This document shows, one piece after another, positions 8,429 to 18,701 of a stretch of 64,000 nucleotides of DNA. The translations under genes were made by a program, and so were the position numbers. The number at the start of each line of letters is the position of its first letter. Within the stretch, counting starts at the first letter, position 1. The stretch is from assembly GCF_018732085.1 (NCBI RefSeq), contig NZ_CP076103.1, positions 4,278,001-4,342,000 on the forward strand. The letters run 5' to 3'. This stretch comes from Lysobacter capsici. GTDB taxonomy: Bacteria; Pseudomonadota; Gammaproteobacteria; Xanthomonadales; Xanthomonadaceae. The notes under the pieces were generated by a model. That model was not told the origin of the DNA. It did not search any database and saw nothing but the letters and a program-made list of their open reading frames with translations.

Positions 8429-9841
8429 CTACTTCGCCATCGCCTCGCCCGACTCCACCCAGCGCGCGAAGAACGCCGACAGATCGCGCCCACTCGCCCG
8501 CTCCATCGCCTGACGGAAATCCGAGGTCACCACCGAATGCCCGTAATGCGCGCGGGTATACGCGCGGATGCCGCGCCAGAACGCGCGCTCGCCGAGCTCC
8601 TCGCGCAGCAGGTGCAGGACGTAGGCGCCCTTCTGGTACACCACCGCGCGATCGTCGGCGCTGGGCCGCGACCACGAGGCATACACCAGCGCGTGGTCCT
8701 TGCCGTCGGCGCGCAGCTTGTCCAGCCGCCGCTTCCACAGCTCGACCCGCTCGCGGTAACTGTCTTCGCCGAAACGGTGCTGCATGTAGGCGGCGGCCAT
8801 GAAATTGGCGAAGGCTTCGTTGAGCCAGAAGTGGCCCCAATCGCGGCAGGTGATGCGGTTGCCCCACCACTGGTGCGCGATCTCGTGCGCGATCAGCGAC
8901 TGCGCCTCGGGCTTGTCCAGCACTTCGCGGCCGTAGGCTTCCGACATCAGCGAAAACCCGTCGAGCTCCTGGCCGATGGTCTTGGCCACCAGCGCCTGGG
9001 TGTAGGGGCCGCGATAACGGATGCCGGCGCGGCGGCCGAAGAAGCGCAGCATGTCGGCGCTGTCGGCGAACACCCGGCGCAGCTGCGCGCTGTCGAGATC
9101 GCCCGACAGAAAGCGAAGATCGCCGTTCTCGCCGCTGCCGCTGGCCTCGTTGTAGCGGCCGGCGGCGAAGCCGTAGACATAGCTCGGCATCGCCTGGTCC
9201 TGGCGCCAGCGGTACGAATCGCGACGCCCGCCGAGCGCCGACTTCGCCACCAGCCGGCCGTTGCCGACCGCCTTGAGGCCGCTGGGCACGGTCACGGTCA
9301 GGTCCAGAGTCGCGCGTTCGACCGGCGCGTCGATGCACACCAGCCACTGGCTGGTCGAGAAGATGGTGTAGACCTCGTTGCGCTCGGGATGGAACTCCAG
9401 GCCGTGGCGCGGCGCGCCGTGATAGGCGATGTCGATCTCGCGGCGTTCGCCCGCGACCGCCGGCGCCGGCAGGCGGATGCGCACGCGCTTGTCGATCTTT
9501 TCGAAACCCAGCGCCTTGCCGTGTTCGCGCACCGCGTCGATGTCCAGATCGCCGGCATCGAATTCGATCGACTGCGCGCCGCCGCTGCGTATCGCCAGCC
9601 GGATCGCGACCTCGCCGCGCAGCGTGCGGGCAGCGATGTCCGGTTCGATCCGTGCGGTGTAGTGCAGCACGTCGAGGTTCGCGCCGGCGCGTTCGGGCGG
9701 CGTCTGCGCGCTAGCCGAGAAGGCCGATCCCAACGCGGCGCAGGCCAGCGCCATGGCCGCATGGCGGATCAATGTGCGGGCCGCGCCGCGGCCGGTTGCG
9801 CGCGGTGAACGCGGCGCGGTGAAACTTGCTGCATCGTGCAT
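8429..9841 (-). CDS. exported M1-family zinc aminopeptidase
   Basis: A 470-residue peptidase with an N-terminal signal sequence (MALACAALGSAFSASAQ from residue 30). The M1 N-terminal beta domain is followed by the zinc site H319-E320-x-x-H323 and the third ligand E342 in NEAFANF, spaced 18 residues as the family requires. The substrate loop before it reads GQELDGFSLMSE in place of the usual GAMEN-type motif. It is short compared with PepN-type enzymes, ending soon after the catalytic domain, as in other small secreted M1 proteins. The start at 9841 has GGAG six bases upstream. It probably trims peptides in the periplasm or outside. Confidence 0.9.
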   Translation of the reverse strand: MHDAASFTAPRSPRATGRGAARTLIRHAAMALACAALGSAFSASAQTPPERAGANLDVLHYTARIEPDIAARTLRGEVAIRLAIRSGGAQSIEFDAGDLDIDAVREHGKALGFEKIDKRVRIRLPAPAVAGERREIDIAYHGAPRHGLEFHPERNEVYTIFSTSQWLVCIDAPVERATLDLTVTVPSGLKAVGNGRLVAKSALGGRRDSYRWRQDQAMPSYVYGFAAGRYNEASGSGENGDLRFLSGDLDSAQLRRVFADSADMLRFFGRRAGIRYRGPYTQALVAKTIGQELDGFSLMSEAYGREVLDKPEAQSLIAHEIAHQWWGNRITCRDWGHFWLNEAFANFMAAAYMQHRFGEDSYRERVELWKRRLDKLRADGKDHALVYASWSRPSADDRAVVYQKGAYVLHLLREELGERAFWRGIRAYTRAHYGHSVVTSDFRQAMERASGRDLSAFFARWVESGEAMAK

Positions 9842-10110
9842 ATCAACTCCGTTCTACCCCTCGCGGCGCGCATCCTGGCGCGGCGCGGTCCAGATATCGA
9901 TCGATCCGGTTGTCGATGATCGCCGATGTCGGCGCGCGGCTGAACCCCGGCCGTTCATCAAGGACCAGGCCGCGCGGGGAAAGCGCGCGAGCGGACCGAT
10001 CCGGCAAGGCATCGATGCGGGCCGGATCGAACCGAACCGGACCGCTGTTCAGCATCGCGCACCGCGTCCAGGCCCCGCCCGTTCATGCTTGCCGATCTGC
10101 GCCCCCGATC

Positions 10111-10128
10111 ACTGACAGCGCTGTCAGT
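10111..10128. promoter_or_regulatory. perfect 18-bp palindrome upstream of the GH64 gene
   Basis: ACTGACAGCGCTGTCAGT is an exact palindrome about 180 bp before the glucanase start. TTATAGG follows it and could serve as part of a -10 region. It lies in the divergent gap between the M1 peptidase and the glucanase and looks like a dimer operator; the regulator is unknown. Confidence 0.5.
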
Positions 10129-10309
10129 TATAGGACATGGTGCGGGCCGTGAGCGCAGGCGCGCGGGCGATCGCGTCGCGGGCGATCACGCCCATCCACG
10201 TCAAGCTCTCATGCTTTTCGCGACGCCTTGCGCGCCGCCCCGAACCATCCGGCCCCGCGGCCGACCTCGGGAAAGCCCAGGGGCTTGCCTCGCTCAGGAG
10301 CCCCAACGC

Positions 10310-11509
10310 ATGGTCACTCGCCGCAAATTCCTCGGTGCCTCGGCCGCCGCGCTCGCCGCCGGCGTCGCCGGTCCGCTGGTGTCGCGCTCGGCCCTCGCCG
10401 CCACGCCCGCACGCTTCACCCTCAACCTGGTCAACGCCTCGGGACAGAACACCGCCTACGCCTACGTGGTGGGCTTCTCCAACAACCAGCCGTTGTTCGT
10501 GCGCGCCGACGGCAGCAGCTATTACCCGCCCTCGCCCTCGTCGCCGGTCACGCCGCTCGGCGCGGACTGCGCGATCCCGCTCGGCGGCCAGGGCTCGTCG
10601 ACGCGCGTGGCGGTGCCGCGCATGTACGGCGCGCGCATCTACGTGGTCACCGGCAGCAAGCTCAACTTCTACGTAAACCCCGGCCCGGCCGTGGTGCATC
10701 CGAGTTTCCTCAACACCAGCGACACCAATTTCCAGAAGAACTGGACCTTCGCCGAGTTCACCTTCAACGAGTGGGAACTGTTCTCCAACATCAGCTACGT
10801 CGACTTCGTCGCCACCCCGCTGGGCCTGTCGCTGCGCTCGTTGTCGGGCCGGGTCGAAACCGTTCCGGGCCTGCCGGCCGGTTCGCTTGATCCGATCTGC
10901 TACGCGCTGCAACAACAGGCGACGCAGGAAGGTTCGGCCTGGGATTCGCTGATCCAGCGCGGCAGCGACGGCCGCAACCTGCGCGCGATGAGCGCGCACT
11001 ACCAGGCCAGCCGGTTCCAGAATTACCTCAGCGGCTACATCAACTCGGTCTGGAGCAAGTACGCGTCCAACACGCTGACCGTCGACACCCAGTCCGGCTT
11101 CGGCGTGCTGACCGCGCGGGTCGGCGGCGACGGCCTGTTGCGCTTCAACAACGGCGAGACCTTCGCCCGCCCGAGCACCGCCGACGTGCTCAGCTGCGAC
11201 AGTGGCCCCTTCAGCCTGGCCGGCGCCAGCGAGGTGCGCAAGGCGATCATTCCGCGCCTGGCCGCGGCGCTCAATCGCACCACCTTGCTCGACAACGCCA
11301 ACCAGCCGCAGGGCGAAGTCGCCAGCCGCTTCTACCGCAACCCCCAGACCAACCACTACGCGCGCCTGGTCCACGAGCGCCTGCCCGACAACCGCGGCTA
11401 CGCCTTCCCGTACGACGACGTGGCGCCCAGCGGCGGCCAGGATTTCAGCGGCGCGGCGCGTTCGGGCGATCCGGATACGTTGACGGTGACGGTGCGCGCG
11501 TTGCGGTGA
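10310..11509 (+). CDS. exported beta-1,3-glucanase, GH64 family
   Basis: A 399-residue protein. A twin-arginine signal (TRRKFLGASAAALAAG, cleavage after the alanine-rich stretch near residue 30) is followed by a GH64 beta-1,3-glucanase domain: FTLNLVNASGQNTAYAYVVG at its start, VPRMYGARIYVV, and a FAEFTFNEW segment holding acidic residues. GH64 enzymes cut laminarin and fungal wall glucan to give pentasaccharides, and Lysobacter species are known to secrete such glucanases against fungi. The start has AGGAG nine bases upstream. A perfect 18-bp palindrome lies about 180 bp upstream. Tat export suggests folding before secretion. Confidence 0.85.
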   Translation: MVTRRKFLGASAAALAAGVAGPLVSRSALAATPARFTLNLVNASGQNTAYAYVVGFSNNQPLFVRADGSSYYPPSPSSPVTPLGADCAIPLGGQGSSTRVAVPRMYGARIYVVTGSKLNFYVNPGPAVVHPSFLNTSDTNFQKNWTFAEFTFNEWELFSNISYVDFVATPLGLSLRSLSGRVETVPGLPAGSLDPICYALQQQATQEGSAWDSLIQRGSDGRNLRAMSAHYQASRFQNYLSGYINSVWSKYASNTLTVDTQSGFGVLTARVGGDGLLRFNNGETFARPSTADVLSCDSGPFSLAGASEVRKAIIPRLAAALNRTTLLDNANQPQGEVASRFYRNPQTNHYARLVHERLPDNRGYAFPYDDVAPSGGQDFSGAARSGDPDTLTVTVRALR

Positions 11510-11604
11510 ATGGTCGCGGTGCGTCGCCGCCAGGAGGCGCGCGGCGCATCGCGGTTGCCGTGCGTACAGAGCCGTGCATGGGCGACGGTTCCTTTTACCT
11601 GTAT

Positions 11605-12200
11605 CGACAACACGCGACATAGCCACGATCGCCCCCTGCAGGAGCTGCGCGAGCTGCGACCGCGACATCGGGCTTACGACGCAAGTGCGGTGGCGCGGTC
11701 GCGACTTGCGTCGCTCCTACAGTCGGCCTGCGGCGATACCGCAACCACTTCGTCCATGCCTACATCACACGCGACGCAGCCACGATCGCGCCCTGTAGGA
11801 GCTGCGTGAGCTGCGACCGCGACATCGGGCTCACGACGCAACTGCGGTGGCGCGGTCGCGACTTGCGTCGCTCCTACAGTCGGCCTGCGGCGATACTGCA
11901 ACCACTTCGTCCATGCCTACATCACACGCGACGCAGCCGCAATCGCGCCCTGTAGGAGCTGCGCGAGCTGCGACCGCGACATCGGGCTCACGCCGCAAGT
12001 GCGGTGGCGCGGTCGCGACTTGCGTCGCTCCTGCAGTCGGCCTGCGGCGATACCGCAACCACTTCGTCCATGCCTACATCACACGCGACGCAGCCACGAT
12101 CGCGCCCTGTAGGAGCTGCGCGGGCTGCGACCGCGACATCAGGCTCACGCCGCAACTCCAGCAGCGCGGTCGCGGCTTGCGCCGCTCCTACAGTCGGACT
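11605..12200. repeat. four-copy 157-bp tandem repeat containing CTGTAGGAGC inverted pairs
   Basis: The marker GGAGCTGCG begins at 11641, 11798, 11955 and 12112, exactly 157 bp apart each time. Each unit contains an inverted pair (CTGTAGGAGCTGCG and CGTCGCTCCTACAG) plus a constant stretch including CAACCACTTCGTCCATGCC. The last copy diverges towards the standard GCGGCTTGCGCCGCTCCTAC form. The copies are nearly identical, so the amplification is recent. The gap from 11510 to 12248 holds nothing else; ORFs crossing it encode repeat peptides only. Confidence 0.92.
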
Positions 12201-12248
12201 TCAAAGGTGCGCGGTGCGCGGCGCGCTATCACCACACAAACGCCAAGA

Positions 12249-13661
<1,413 letters not shown>

Positions 13662-13862
13662 GCGCCATGATCGCAGCTTCGGGTGCCCACCGGCCAGAAA
13701 CCCCCTCCGAGGCGAATACCGGGCTTCGGCGTAGAGCGCTCAAATGCGGGCATCGACGGCGCCGCGATCGCCCCGACGTCGCCCCCGCACGCCCGCATCG
13801 TCCTATCCTGTGGTCGCAGCGCCCCAGAACTTCCCCGCCGCCACCGATCCGGAGGCCGTCCC

Positions 13863-14432
13863 ATGGAGCAGTTCCTGCATATCCGCGTCCTGCTCGGCAT
13901 CGTGCTGGGCCTGGCCATCGCCACCTTGCTCAAGGGCCTGGCCCGTTTCGTCCAGCACCCCGGCCGCGAACGCGTGTTCTGGGTGCATATCGGCTGGGCG
14001 ATCTCGATGTTCACCCTGCTCGCGCATTTCTGGTGGTGGGAATTCCGCCTGGTGCATCTGCCGCAGTGGAGCTTCGTGTCGTTCGCGTTCCTGATCGCCT
14101 ACGTCGTGGTCCTGTTTCTGCTATGCACCTTGCTGTTTCCCGACGACATCGGCGACTACGAGGGCTGGCAGGATTATTTCCTGTCGCGGCGCGCCTGGTT
14201 CTTCGCCATCATGGCTCTGCTCTATGTGATCGACTTCGGCGACACGCTGATCAAAGGCCGGGAGTATTTCGACGCCTTCGGCATCGAGTATCCATTGCGC
14301 AATCTGGCCTATGTGGTCATGTGCCTGATCGCGATGCGCACCCGTTCGCTGCGCTTCCATCGGGCCTTCGTGATCATCAGCTTGCTGTATCAACTGTCGT
14401 GGATCTATCGGCTGTACGATTTCGTCGAATGA
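13863..14432 (+). CDS. integral membrane protein of unknown function
   Basis: A 189-residue protein with about five or six hydrophobic helices, rich in aromatic residues (FWVHIGWAISMFTLLAHFWWWEF, FFAIMALLYVIDF, VIISLLYQLSWIYRLY). The loops are short and no enzymatic motif is visible. The ATG at 13863 follows GGAGG at a normal distance. It is transcribed alone, divergent from dbpA by about 200 bp, with the Gre-like gene 117 bp downstream on the same strand. No family is recognised with confidence. Confidence 0.75.
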   Translation: MEQFLHIRVLLGIVLGLAIATLLKGLARFVQHPGRERVFWVHIGWAISMFTLLAHFWWWEFRLVHLPQWSFVSFAFLIAYVVVLFLLCTLLFPDDIGDYEGWQDYFLSRRAWFFAIMALLYVIDFGDTLIKGREYFDAFGIEYPLRNLAYVVMCLIAMRTRSLRFHRAFVIISLLYQLSWIYRLYDFVE

Positions 14433-14549
14433 ACGCACCACGGGACACCCGGATCCCGAGGCTTGCACATTCGGTCCAATCGCATCGCTCACCCCGCGGC
14501 AACCTCGATTCGTCTACATTGGGCCGATGCCCGATCCGACCGTTTCCGC

Positions 14550-15080
14550 ATGAGCCGCGCCTTCGTCAAGGAAGGCGATGGCGACGACAGCACCGGCGAT
14601 CTGCCCGAGCTGCCGATCAGCGAACATCCCAACTACGTCACCCCGCGCGGCATGGCGCTGCTGCGCTCGCGCCTGGACGACACCTCGCGCCGCCTGGCCG
14701 CGCTCGACGCGGAAATCGCCGCGGCCAGCGAGGACGACGGTGGCGGCGAACGGGTCGGGGTCAAGCTCGAACGCGCCCACGTGCATCGCGACATCCGCTG
14801 GTTGCAGGCGCGCATCCTCGGCGCGATCACCATCGCGCCCGAACGCCAGCCGGCCGACCGGGTCGCGTTCGGCGCGCGGGTCGAGCTGATCGACGAGGAA
14901 GGCCACGAACACCGCTACCGCATCGTCGGCGAAGACGAAGCCGATCCCGAACACGGCCTGATCAGCTGGGTTTCGCCGCTGGCGCGCAGCCTGCACGGCG
15001 CGCGGGTCGGCGACAGCGCGGTGTGGAAGCGGCCGGCCGGGGATCTCACCGTCGAAGTGCTGGCGATCGAGTACGGCTGA
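14550..15080 (+). CDS. GreA/GreB-family transcription factor
   Basis: A 176-residue protein. The N-terminal half is a helical hairpin (YVTPRGMALLRSRLDDTSRRLAALDAEIAAA to VHRDIRWLQARI), and the C-terminal half from about residue 108 is a GreA/GreB FKBP-like domain (VAFGARVELIDEEGHEHRYRIVG, then ISWVSPLARSLHGARVGDSA). Gre factors enter the RNA polymerase secondary channel and promote cleavage of backtracked RNA. The coiled-coil tip lacks the usual GDLxENxEY sequence and has an acidic EDDGGGE loop instead, so a regulatory paralogue of polymerase binding type (Gfh1- or Rnk-like behaviour) is possible. Confidence 0.75.
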   Translation: MSRAFVKEGDGDDSTGDLPELPISEHPNYVTPRGMALLRSRLDDTSRRLAALDAEIAAASEDDGGGERVGVKLERAHVHRDIRWLQARILGAITIAPERQPADRVAFGARVELIDEEGHEHRYRIVGEDEADPEHGLISWVSPLARSLHGARVGDSAVWKRPAGDLTVEVLAIEYG

Positions 15081-15115
15081 GGCGGATTTCATCGCGCCGG
15101 GCGGTCGCGGCGCCG

Positions 15116-15517
15116 CTATCGGTACTCGATGCCTTCGTATTCCCAGAAGAATTTCGTGCGCAGGCAGTCGAGCGATTCGGCCCAGGTCGATCGCTCGCAG
15201 GACTTCACCCGCTGCCGCAGCGTGTCATGCACCCAATTCCAGTCGTAAGGGTCGACGACGAGCAGCGCGTCGATGTCGAAGGTCGTCCCGCGTTTGCGCA
15301 TCGACGTGAACGCCTGCAGCGCACGGCCCTGGTGATGCGTCCTCACGCCCTGCGGCGTCGCCACCAGCAACTGGAAAACATGCCCGCCGGGTACGCCCGC
15401 CTCGCCGATCTCCAGCTCGACCATCAGATAGACATCCGCGGGGGACGCGGGCTGCCATGCGGACGGGTCGTCGATATCCAGGCAGCTGAGGTCGAGAATT
15501 TCGAGATTCAGGGTCAC
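15116..15517 (-). CDS. Imm8-like immunity protein, orphan
   Basis: A 133-residue acidic cytoplasmic protein resembling the Imm8 family of polymorphic-toxin immunity proteins: a strand-rich N-terminus, DVYLMVELEIGEAGVPGGHVFQLLVATPQG in the middle, and an aromatic C-terminal region (DWNWVHDTLRQRV...STWAESLDCLRTKFFWEYEG). The GTG start at 15517 is favoured by GGAGG five bases upstream; the ATG overlapping it is out of frame. No toxin, RHS or secretion gene lies beside it, so it is an orphan or acts against toxins of kin. The family call rests on pattern memory and is moderate. Confidence 0.55.
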   Translation of the reverse strand: MTLNLEILDLSCLDIDDPSAWQPASPADVYLMVELEIGEAGVPGGHVFQLLVATPQGVRTHHQGRALQAFTSMRKRGTTFDIDALLVVDPYDWNWVHDTLRQRVKSCERSTWAESLDCLRTKFFWEYEGIEYR

Positions 15518-15638
15518 TCATGCCTCCGCATCCACGTGAACTTCGCACTCGCAGCCGTCACGGCCGTGAAGGCGTTGAAATCCTAACGTCTGTTGCGGAG
15601 TCATCGCTTGCTCGCGCCGGCTTTTCGACCACCGGCAA

Positions 15639-15688
15639 GCACGAGCTCTGCGTGGGACGGCCTTCAGGCCCGACGCTTTTCGATCCGG
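15639..15688. repeat. degenerate single copy of the GTGGGAGGGGCTTCAGCCCC repeat
   Basis: GCGTGGGACGGCCTTCAGGCCCGACGCTTTTCGATCC differs from the standard element by a few bases, chiefly an extra G/C pair in the palindrome. The surrounding gap 15518-15906 has no supported gene; it also holds the AT-rich operator-like site at 15787. Confidence 0.6.
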
Positions 15689-15786
15689 GCACCGCGCAAC
15701 TGCCGACGACCAGCCGCGTCTCCAGCGATCGCGCGGCCAACCGCTCGTCGGCCCGCGCTTGACGCCTCCCGCCGTCCGGGCAAATC

Positions 15787-15806
15787 ATTTAGCAAATTAG
15801 TTAATT
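15787..15806 (+). promoter_or_regulatory. AT-rich operator candidate before the desaturase, matches ArsR promoter site
   Basis: TTAGCAAATTAGTTAA at 15789-15804 lies in an AT-rich island about 100 bp upstream of the desaturase start. The reverse complement of the site at 19833-19848, in front of the ArsR gene, is TTAGCAATTTAGTTAA, one mismatch in 16. An overlapping inverted repeat (TTAGCAA, nine bases, TTGCTGA) extends to about 15811. In a genome this GC-rich the match is unlikely by chance. Binding by the ArsR protein is inferred. Confidence 0.6.
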
Positions 15807-15906
15807 GCTGAATACATAAGCCGATGCCAGCCCGGACAACCCGGCCGTGCTCGCGGACCCCGCGCCCGCATCGGACACGCCGGTACAGTTCCACCATGGA
15901 GAGGTC

Positions 15907-16893
15907 ATGAACGCATTGCCCGCAAGCCTGCAGTCGCACCGCGTCCAATCCCAGGCCGAAGTCGCCGCATCGATCCGCAGCGTCAGCGACGGCCGCGTGG
16001 TCTGGGAGCCGGTACGCTCGCTGTGGTTCTCGATCATGGCCGTCGCCGCGGTGGCCGGCGGCATCGCGACGTTCTCGTGGGCAGCGTTCGCGCTGTTCGT
16101 GGTGTCGACCGCGACGGTGCTGCTGCTTGGGCATTCGCTCGGCATGCACCGCAAGCTGATCCACGACAGCTTCGCCTGCCCGAAGTGGATGGAATACCTG
16201 CTGGTCTACTGCGGCGTGCAGGTCGGCCTGGCCGGGCCGATCGGCCTGGTGCGCACCCACGACCTGCGCGACTACGCCCAGCGCCTGCCCGACTGCCACG
16301 ACTACCTCGCCCATCGCCGCCGCTTCCATGTCGACGCGTGGTGGCAGCTGCATTGCGAACTGCGCCTGGCGCAGCCGCCGCGGATCGAGATCGAAGCGCG
16401 CATCGCCGACGATCGTTTCTACCGTTTCCTGCAGCGCACCTGGATGTGGCAGCACTTGCCGTGGGCGCTGGGGTTCTACGCGATCGGCGGCTGGGGCTGG
16501 GTGTTCTGGGGCGTGTGCGCGCGGGTCACCGCAGGGGTGTTCGGGCATTGGCTGGTCGGCTATTTCGCCCACAACCACGGAGGCATGCACCATGAGGTGC
16601 GCGGCGCCGCGGTGCAGGGCCGCAATGTGCGGTTCGTGTCGCTGCTGACCATGGGCGAGTGCTGGCATAACAACCACCATGCGTTTCCCGGTTCGGCGCG
16701 GCTGGGCCTGTATGCCGGCGAATGGGACCCGGGCTGGTGGTTCCTGCGCGGCTGCGAACGGCTGGGGCTGGTGCGCGATCTGCGCCTGCCCGAGGACTTG
16801 CCGCCGCGCGATGAACTGCATCGTCTCGATCCCGAGCCTGCGCCATTGCGCGCGACGCCTTCGCCCGCCTTCAGCCCTCAGGCCACTCGATGA
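15907..16893 (+). CDS. acyl-CoA desaturase-like membrane di-iron enzyme
   Basis: A 328-residue protein of the fatty acid desaturase superfamily. The histidine boxes are HSLGMHRKLIH, a degenerate second box HDLRDYAQ, an HNHGGMHH stretch and HNNHHAFPGSARLGL. The last, with the HNxHH form, is typical of stearoyl-CoA delta-9-type desaturases. Four hydrophobic segments flank the boxes. Such enzymes introduce a double bond in membrane acyl chains. The start at 15907 is set by GGAGAGG just upstream. Its stop overlaps the next gene by four bases, so the two are translationally coupled. An AT-rich site shared with the ArsR gene promoter lies about 100 bp upstream. Confidence 0.85.
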   Translation: MNALPASLQSHRVQSQAEVAASIRSVSDGRVVWEPVRSLWFSIMAVAAVAGGIATFSWAAFALFVVSTATVLLLGHSLGMHRKLIHDSFACPKWMEYLLVYCGVQVGLAGPIGLVRTHDLRDYAQRLPDCHDYLAHRRRFHVDAWWQLHCELRLAQPPRIEIEARIADDRFYRFLQRTWMWQHLPWALGFYAIGGWGWVFWGVCARVTAGVFGHWLVGYFAHNHGGMHHEVRGAAVQGRNVRFVSLLTMGECWHNNHHAFPGSARLGLYAGEWDPGWWFLRGCERLGLVRDLRLPEDLPPRDELHRLDPEPAPLRATPSPAFSPQATR

Positions 16894-17972
16894 CTCACGA
16901 TTCTTCCGACCCTTCGACTCCGCCATCGCTGCCGCCGCTGCCGCTGCCGCCGCGCTCGCCCCGCCTGCCCACGCCACCGCGATCGGAATCGCAAAAACTG
17001 CGCGATGCGCTCGCATGGCTGCTGCGCGCGCTTTGGCCGGTGATCGGCGGCGCGCTGATCGGCGTGTTCCTGCGCTGGGCCTTCGACGGCGAGCCGGGCA
17101 GCAGCTTTGCGACGATGCTGTGGATCTTCATCCTGGTGGCGCCGTTCGCGATCGGCGCCATGACCGTGTACCTGGCCGAACGGACCGCGCCGCGCAGCGC
17201 GCTCTACCACGCCTTCATGCCGATGCTCAGCGTGGCGCTGTGCGTGCTCACCAGCATGTTGCTGCTGTGGGAAGGCCTGATCTGCGTGATTATCGTGCTG
17301 CCGCTGTTCGCCTTCATGGGTGCGCTCGGCGGGCTGATCATGGGCCAGATCTGCCGCGTCCGCGCAGCCAAAGCGCAGACGGTGTACAGCTTCGTCGCGC
17401 TGCCGCTGGTGCTGGGCATGCTCGGCATCGGCCAGGACACGCCGCAACGCTTCGAACACGTCGAACGCCGCGTGCTGATCCAGGCCGCGCCCGCCGACGT
17501 GTGGAAGGTGCTGCTCGACGCCGACCATATCCAGGCCAGCGAAGTCGACCGCGCCTGGATGTACCGCATCGGCGTGCCCACGCCGCTGACCGGTCTGACC
17601 CACGAAACCCGCGACGGTCTGGTGCGCGAGGTCCGCATGGGCAAGGGCATCCACTTCCAGCAGGTGTCGGCCGACTGGAAGCCGCGGCAATACGTGCGCT
17701 GGCAATACCTGTTCGCGGACGACTCGGTCCCGGCCGGCGCGCTCGACGATCACGTCCGCATCGGCGGGCCTTATTTCGACCTGCTCGACACCCGCTACAC
17801 CCTGACCCCGCGCGGCAACGCCACCGAGCTGAGCATCCGCATGGACTACCGGGTCAGCACCGGTTTCAACTGGTACACCGTGCCGCTGGCGAACTGGCTG
17901 ATCGGCGATTTCAGCCAGGTCATCCTCGACTTCTACCGCCACCGCGCCGAACCCGCCGCCGCGTCCGCCTGA
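16890..17972 (+). CDS. membrane protein with C-terminal SRPBCC domain
   Basis: A 360-residue protein with three parts: a Pro-rich cytoplasmic leader (residues 1-32), four or five transmembrane helices (about 45-180), and a soluble START/SRPBCC-type domain from about 190 (RRVLIQAAPADVWKVLLDADHIQASEVDRAW to the end). SRPBCC domains bind hydrophobic ligands in a deep pocket. It begins inside the stop codon of the desaturase (ATGA), so the pair is an operon. A role in binding or sensing fatty acids or lipids for the desaturase is a fair inference but not shown. Confidence 0.8.
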   Translation: MTHDSSDPSTPPSLPPLPLPPRSPRLPTPPRSESQKLRDALAWLLRALWPVIGGALIGVFLRWAFDGEPGSSFATMLWIFILVAPFAIGAMTVYLAERTAPRSALYHAFMPMLSVALCVLTSMLLLWEGLICVIIVLPLFAFMGALGGLIMGQICRVRAAKAQTVYSFVALPLVLGMLGIGQDTPQRFEHVERRVLIQAAPADVWKVLLDADHIQASEVDRAWMYRIGVPTPLTGLTHETRDGLVREVRMGKGIHFQQVSADWKPRQYVRWQYLFADDSVPAGALDDHVRIGGPYFDLLDTRYTLTPRGNATELSIRMDYRVSTGFNWYTVPLANWLIGDFSQVILDFYRHRAEPAAASA

Positions 17973-18113
17973 GCTGACCCGGCCTGGTCCGATCCGACCC
18001 GATCGGCCTGATCAGATCGGCTTGCCCCGCCCTCACCCCGCGTCCCGCCGCGGGTGTGATGATTCCTGCCGTCGTGCGAATCACGGTGCATACGGAACGG
18101 GAAACGGCAGGCG

Positions 18114-18665
18114 ATGGACCACACCGAGGTCAAATCCAGACAGGGCGACAGCACCGGCCATCCGCCGGGCGAGGCCGCGCAGCAACGCTTCGAAGCGCTG
18201 CTGCAGGCCCATCGCGGCATCGTCTACAAGGTCGCCAACACCTATTGCCGCAACGACGAAGACCGCGCCGACCTGGCCCAGGAAATCGCGGTGCAGCTGT
18301 GGCGCGCGTTCCCCGCGTTCGATCCGCAACGCAGCTTCTCGACCTGGATGTACCGGATCGCGCTGAACGTCGCGATCTCGCAGGTGCGCAGCGATGCGCC
18401 GCGGCAACGCGGCGCGGTCGCGCTCGACGAGCAACTGCACGACGTGGCCGACGAACGCGCCGCCGACCCGGAGGCCGCGCAGCGCCTGCGCGCGCTCAAC
18501 CGGCTGATCGCCGCGCTGGAGCCGCTCAATCGCGCGCTGCTGCTGCTGTACCTGGAGGAGCGCAGCTACCGCGAGATCGGCGAAGTGCTCGGCCTGAGCG
18601 AGACCAATGTCGCGACCAAGATCGCGCGGCTCAAGCAACGCATCCGCACCGATCTGGCCGACTGA
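18114..18665 (+). CDS. ECF-type RNA polymerase sigma factor
   Basis: A 183-residue sigma-70 family protein with region 2 (DRADLAQEIAVQLWRAFPAFDPQRSFSTWMYRIALNV) and region 4 (LEERSYREIGEVLGLSETNVATKIARLKQRI). Regions 1 and 3 are absent, as in extracytoplasmic-function sigma factors. The next gene, 36 bp downstream, encodes a membrane protein of the kind commonly found in the anti-sigma position, although it lacks a zinc-binding anti-sigma motif. The stimulus is unknown. The desaturase/SRPBCC operon ends 140 bp upstream on the same strand. Confidence 0.93.
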   Translation: MDHTEVKSRQGDSTGHPPGEAAQQRFEALLQAHRGIVYKVANTYCRNDEDRADLAQEIAVQLWRAFPAFDPQRSFSTWMYRIALNVAISQVRSDAPRQRGAVALDEQLHDVADERAADPEAAQRLRALNRLIAALEPLNRALLLLYLEERSYREIGEVLGLSETNVATKIARLKQRIRTDLAD

Positions 18666-18701
18666 CGCCAACGCATCCCACCACCACACGACAACACCCA
18701 C

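Noticed and set aside
11605..12200. Possible CRISPR array
   Set aside because: Units are 157 bp and the regions between palindromes are constant, so there are no unique spacers; no cas genes.
15642..15800. Intrinsic terminator after the Imm8-like gene region
   Set aside because: The GGCCTTCAGGCC palindrome is a degenerate repeat and has no clear T-tract.
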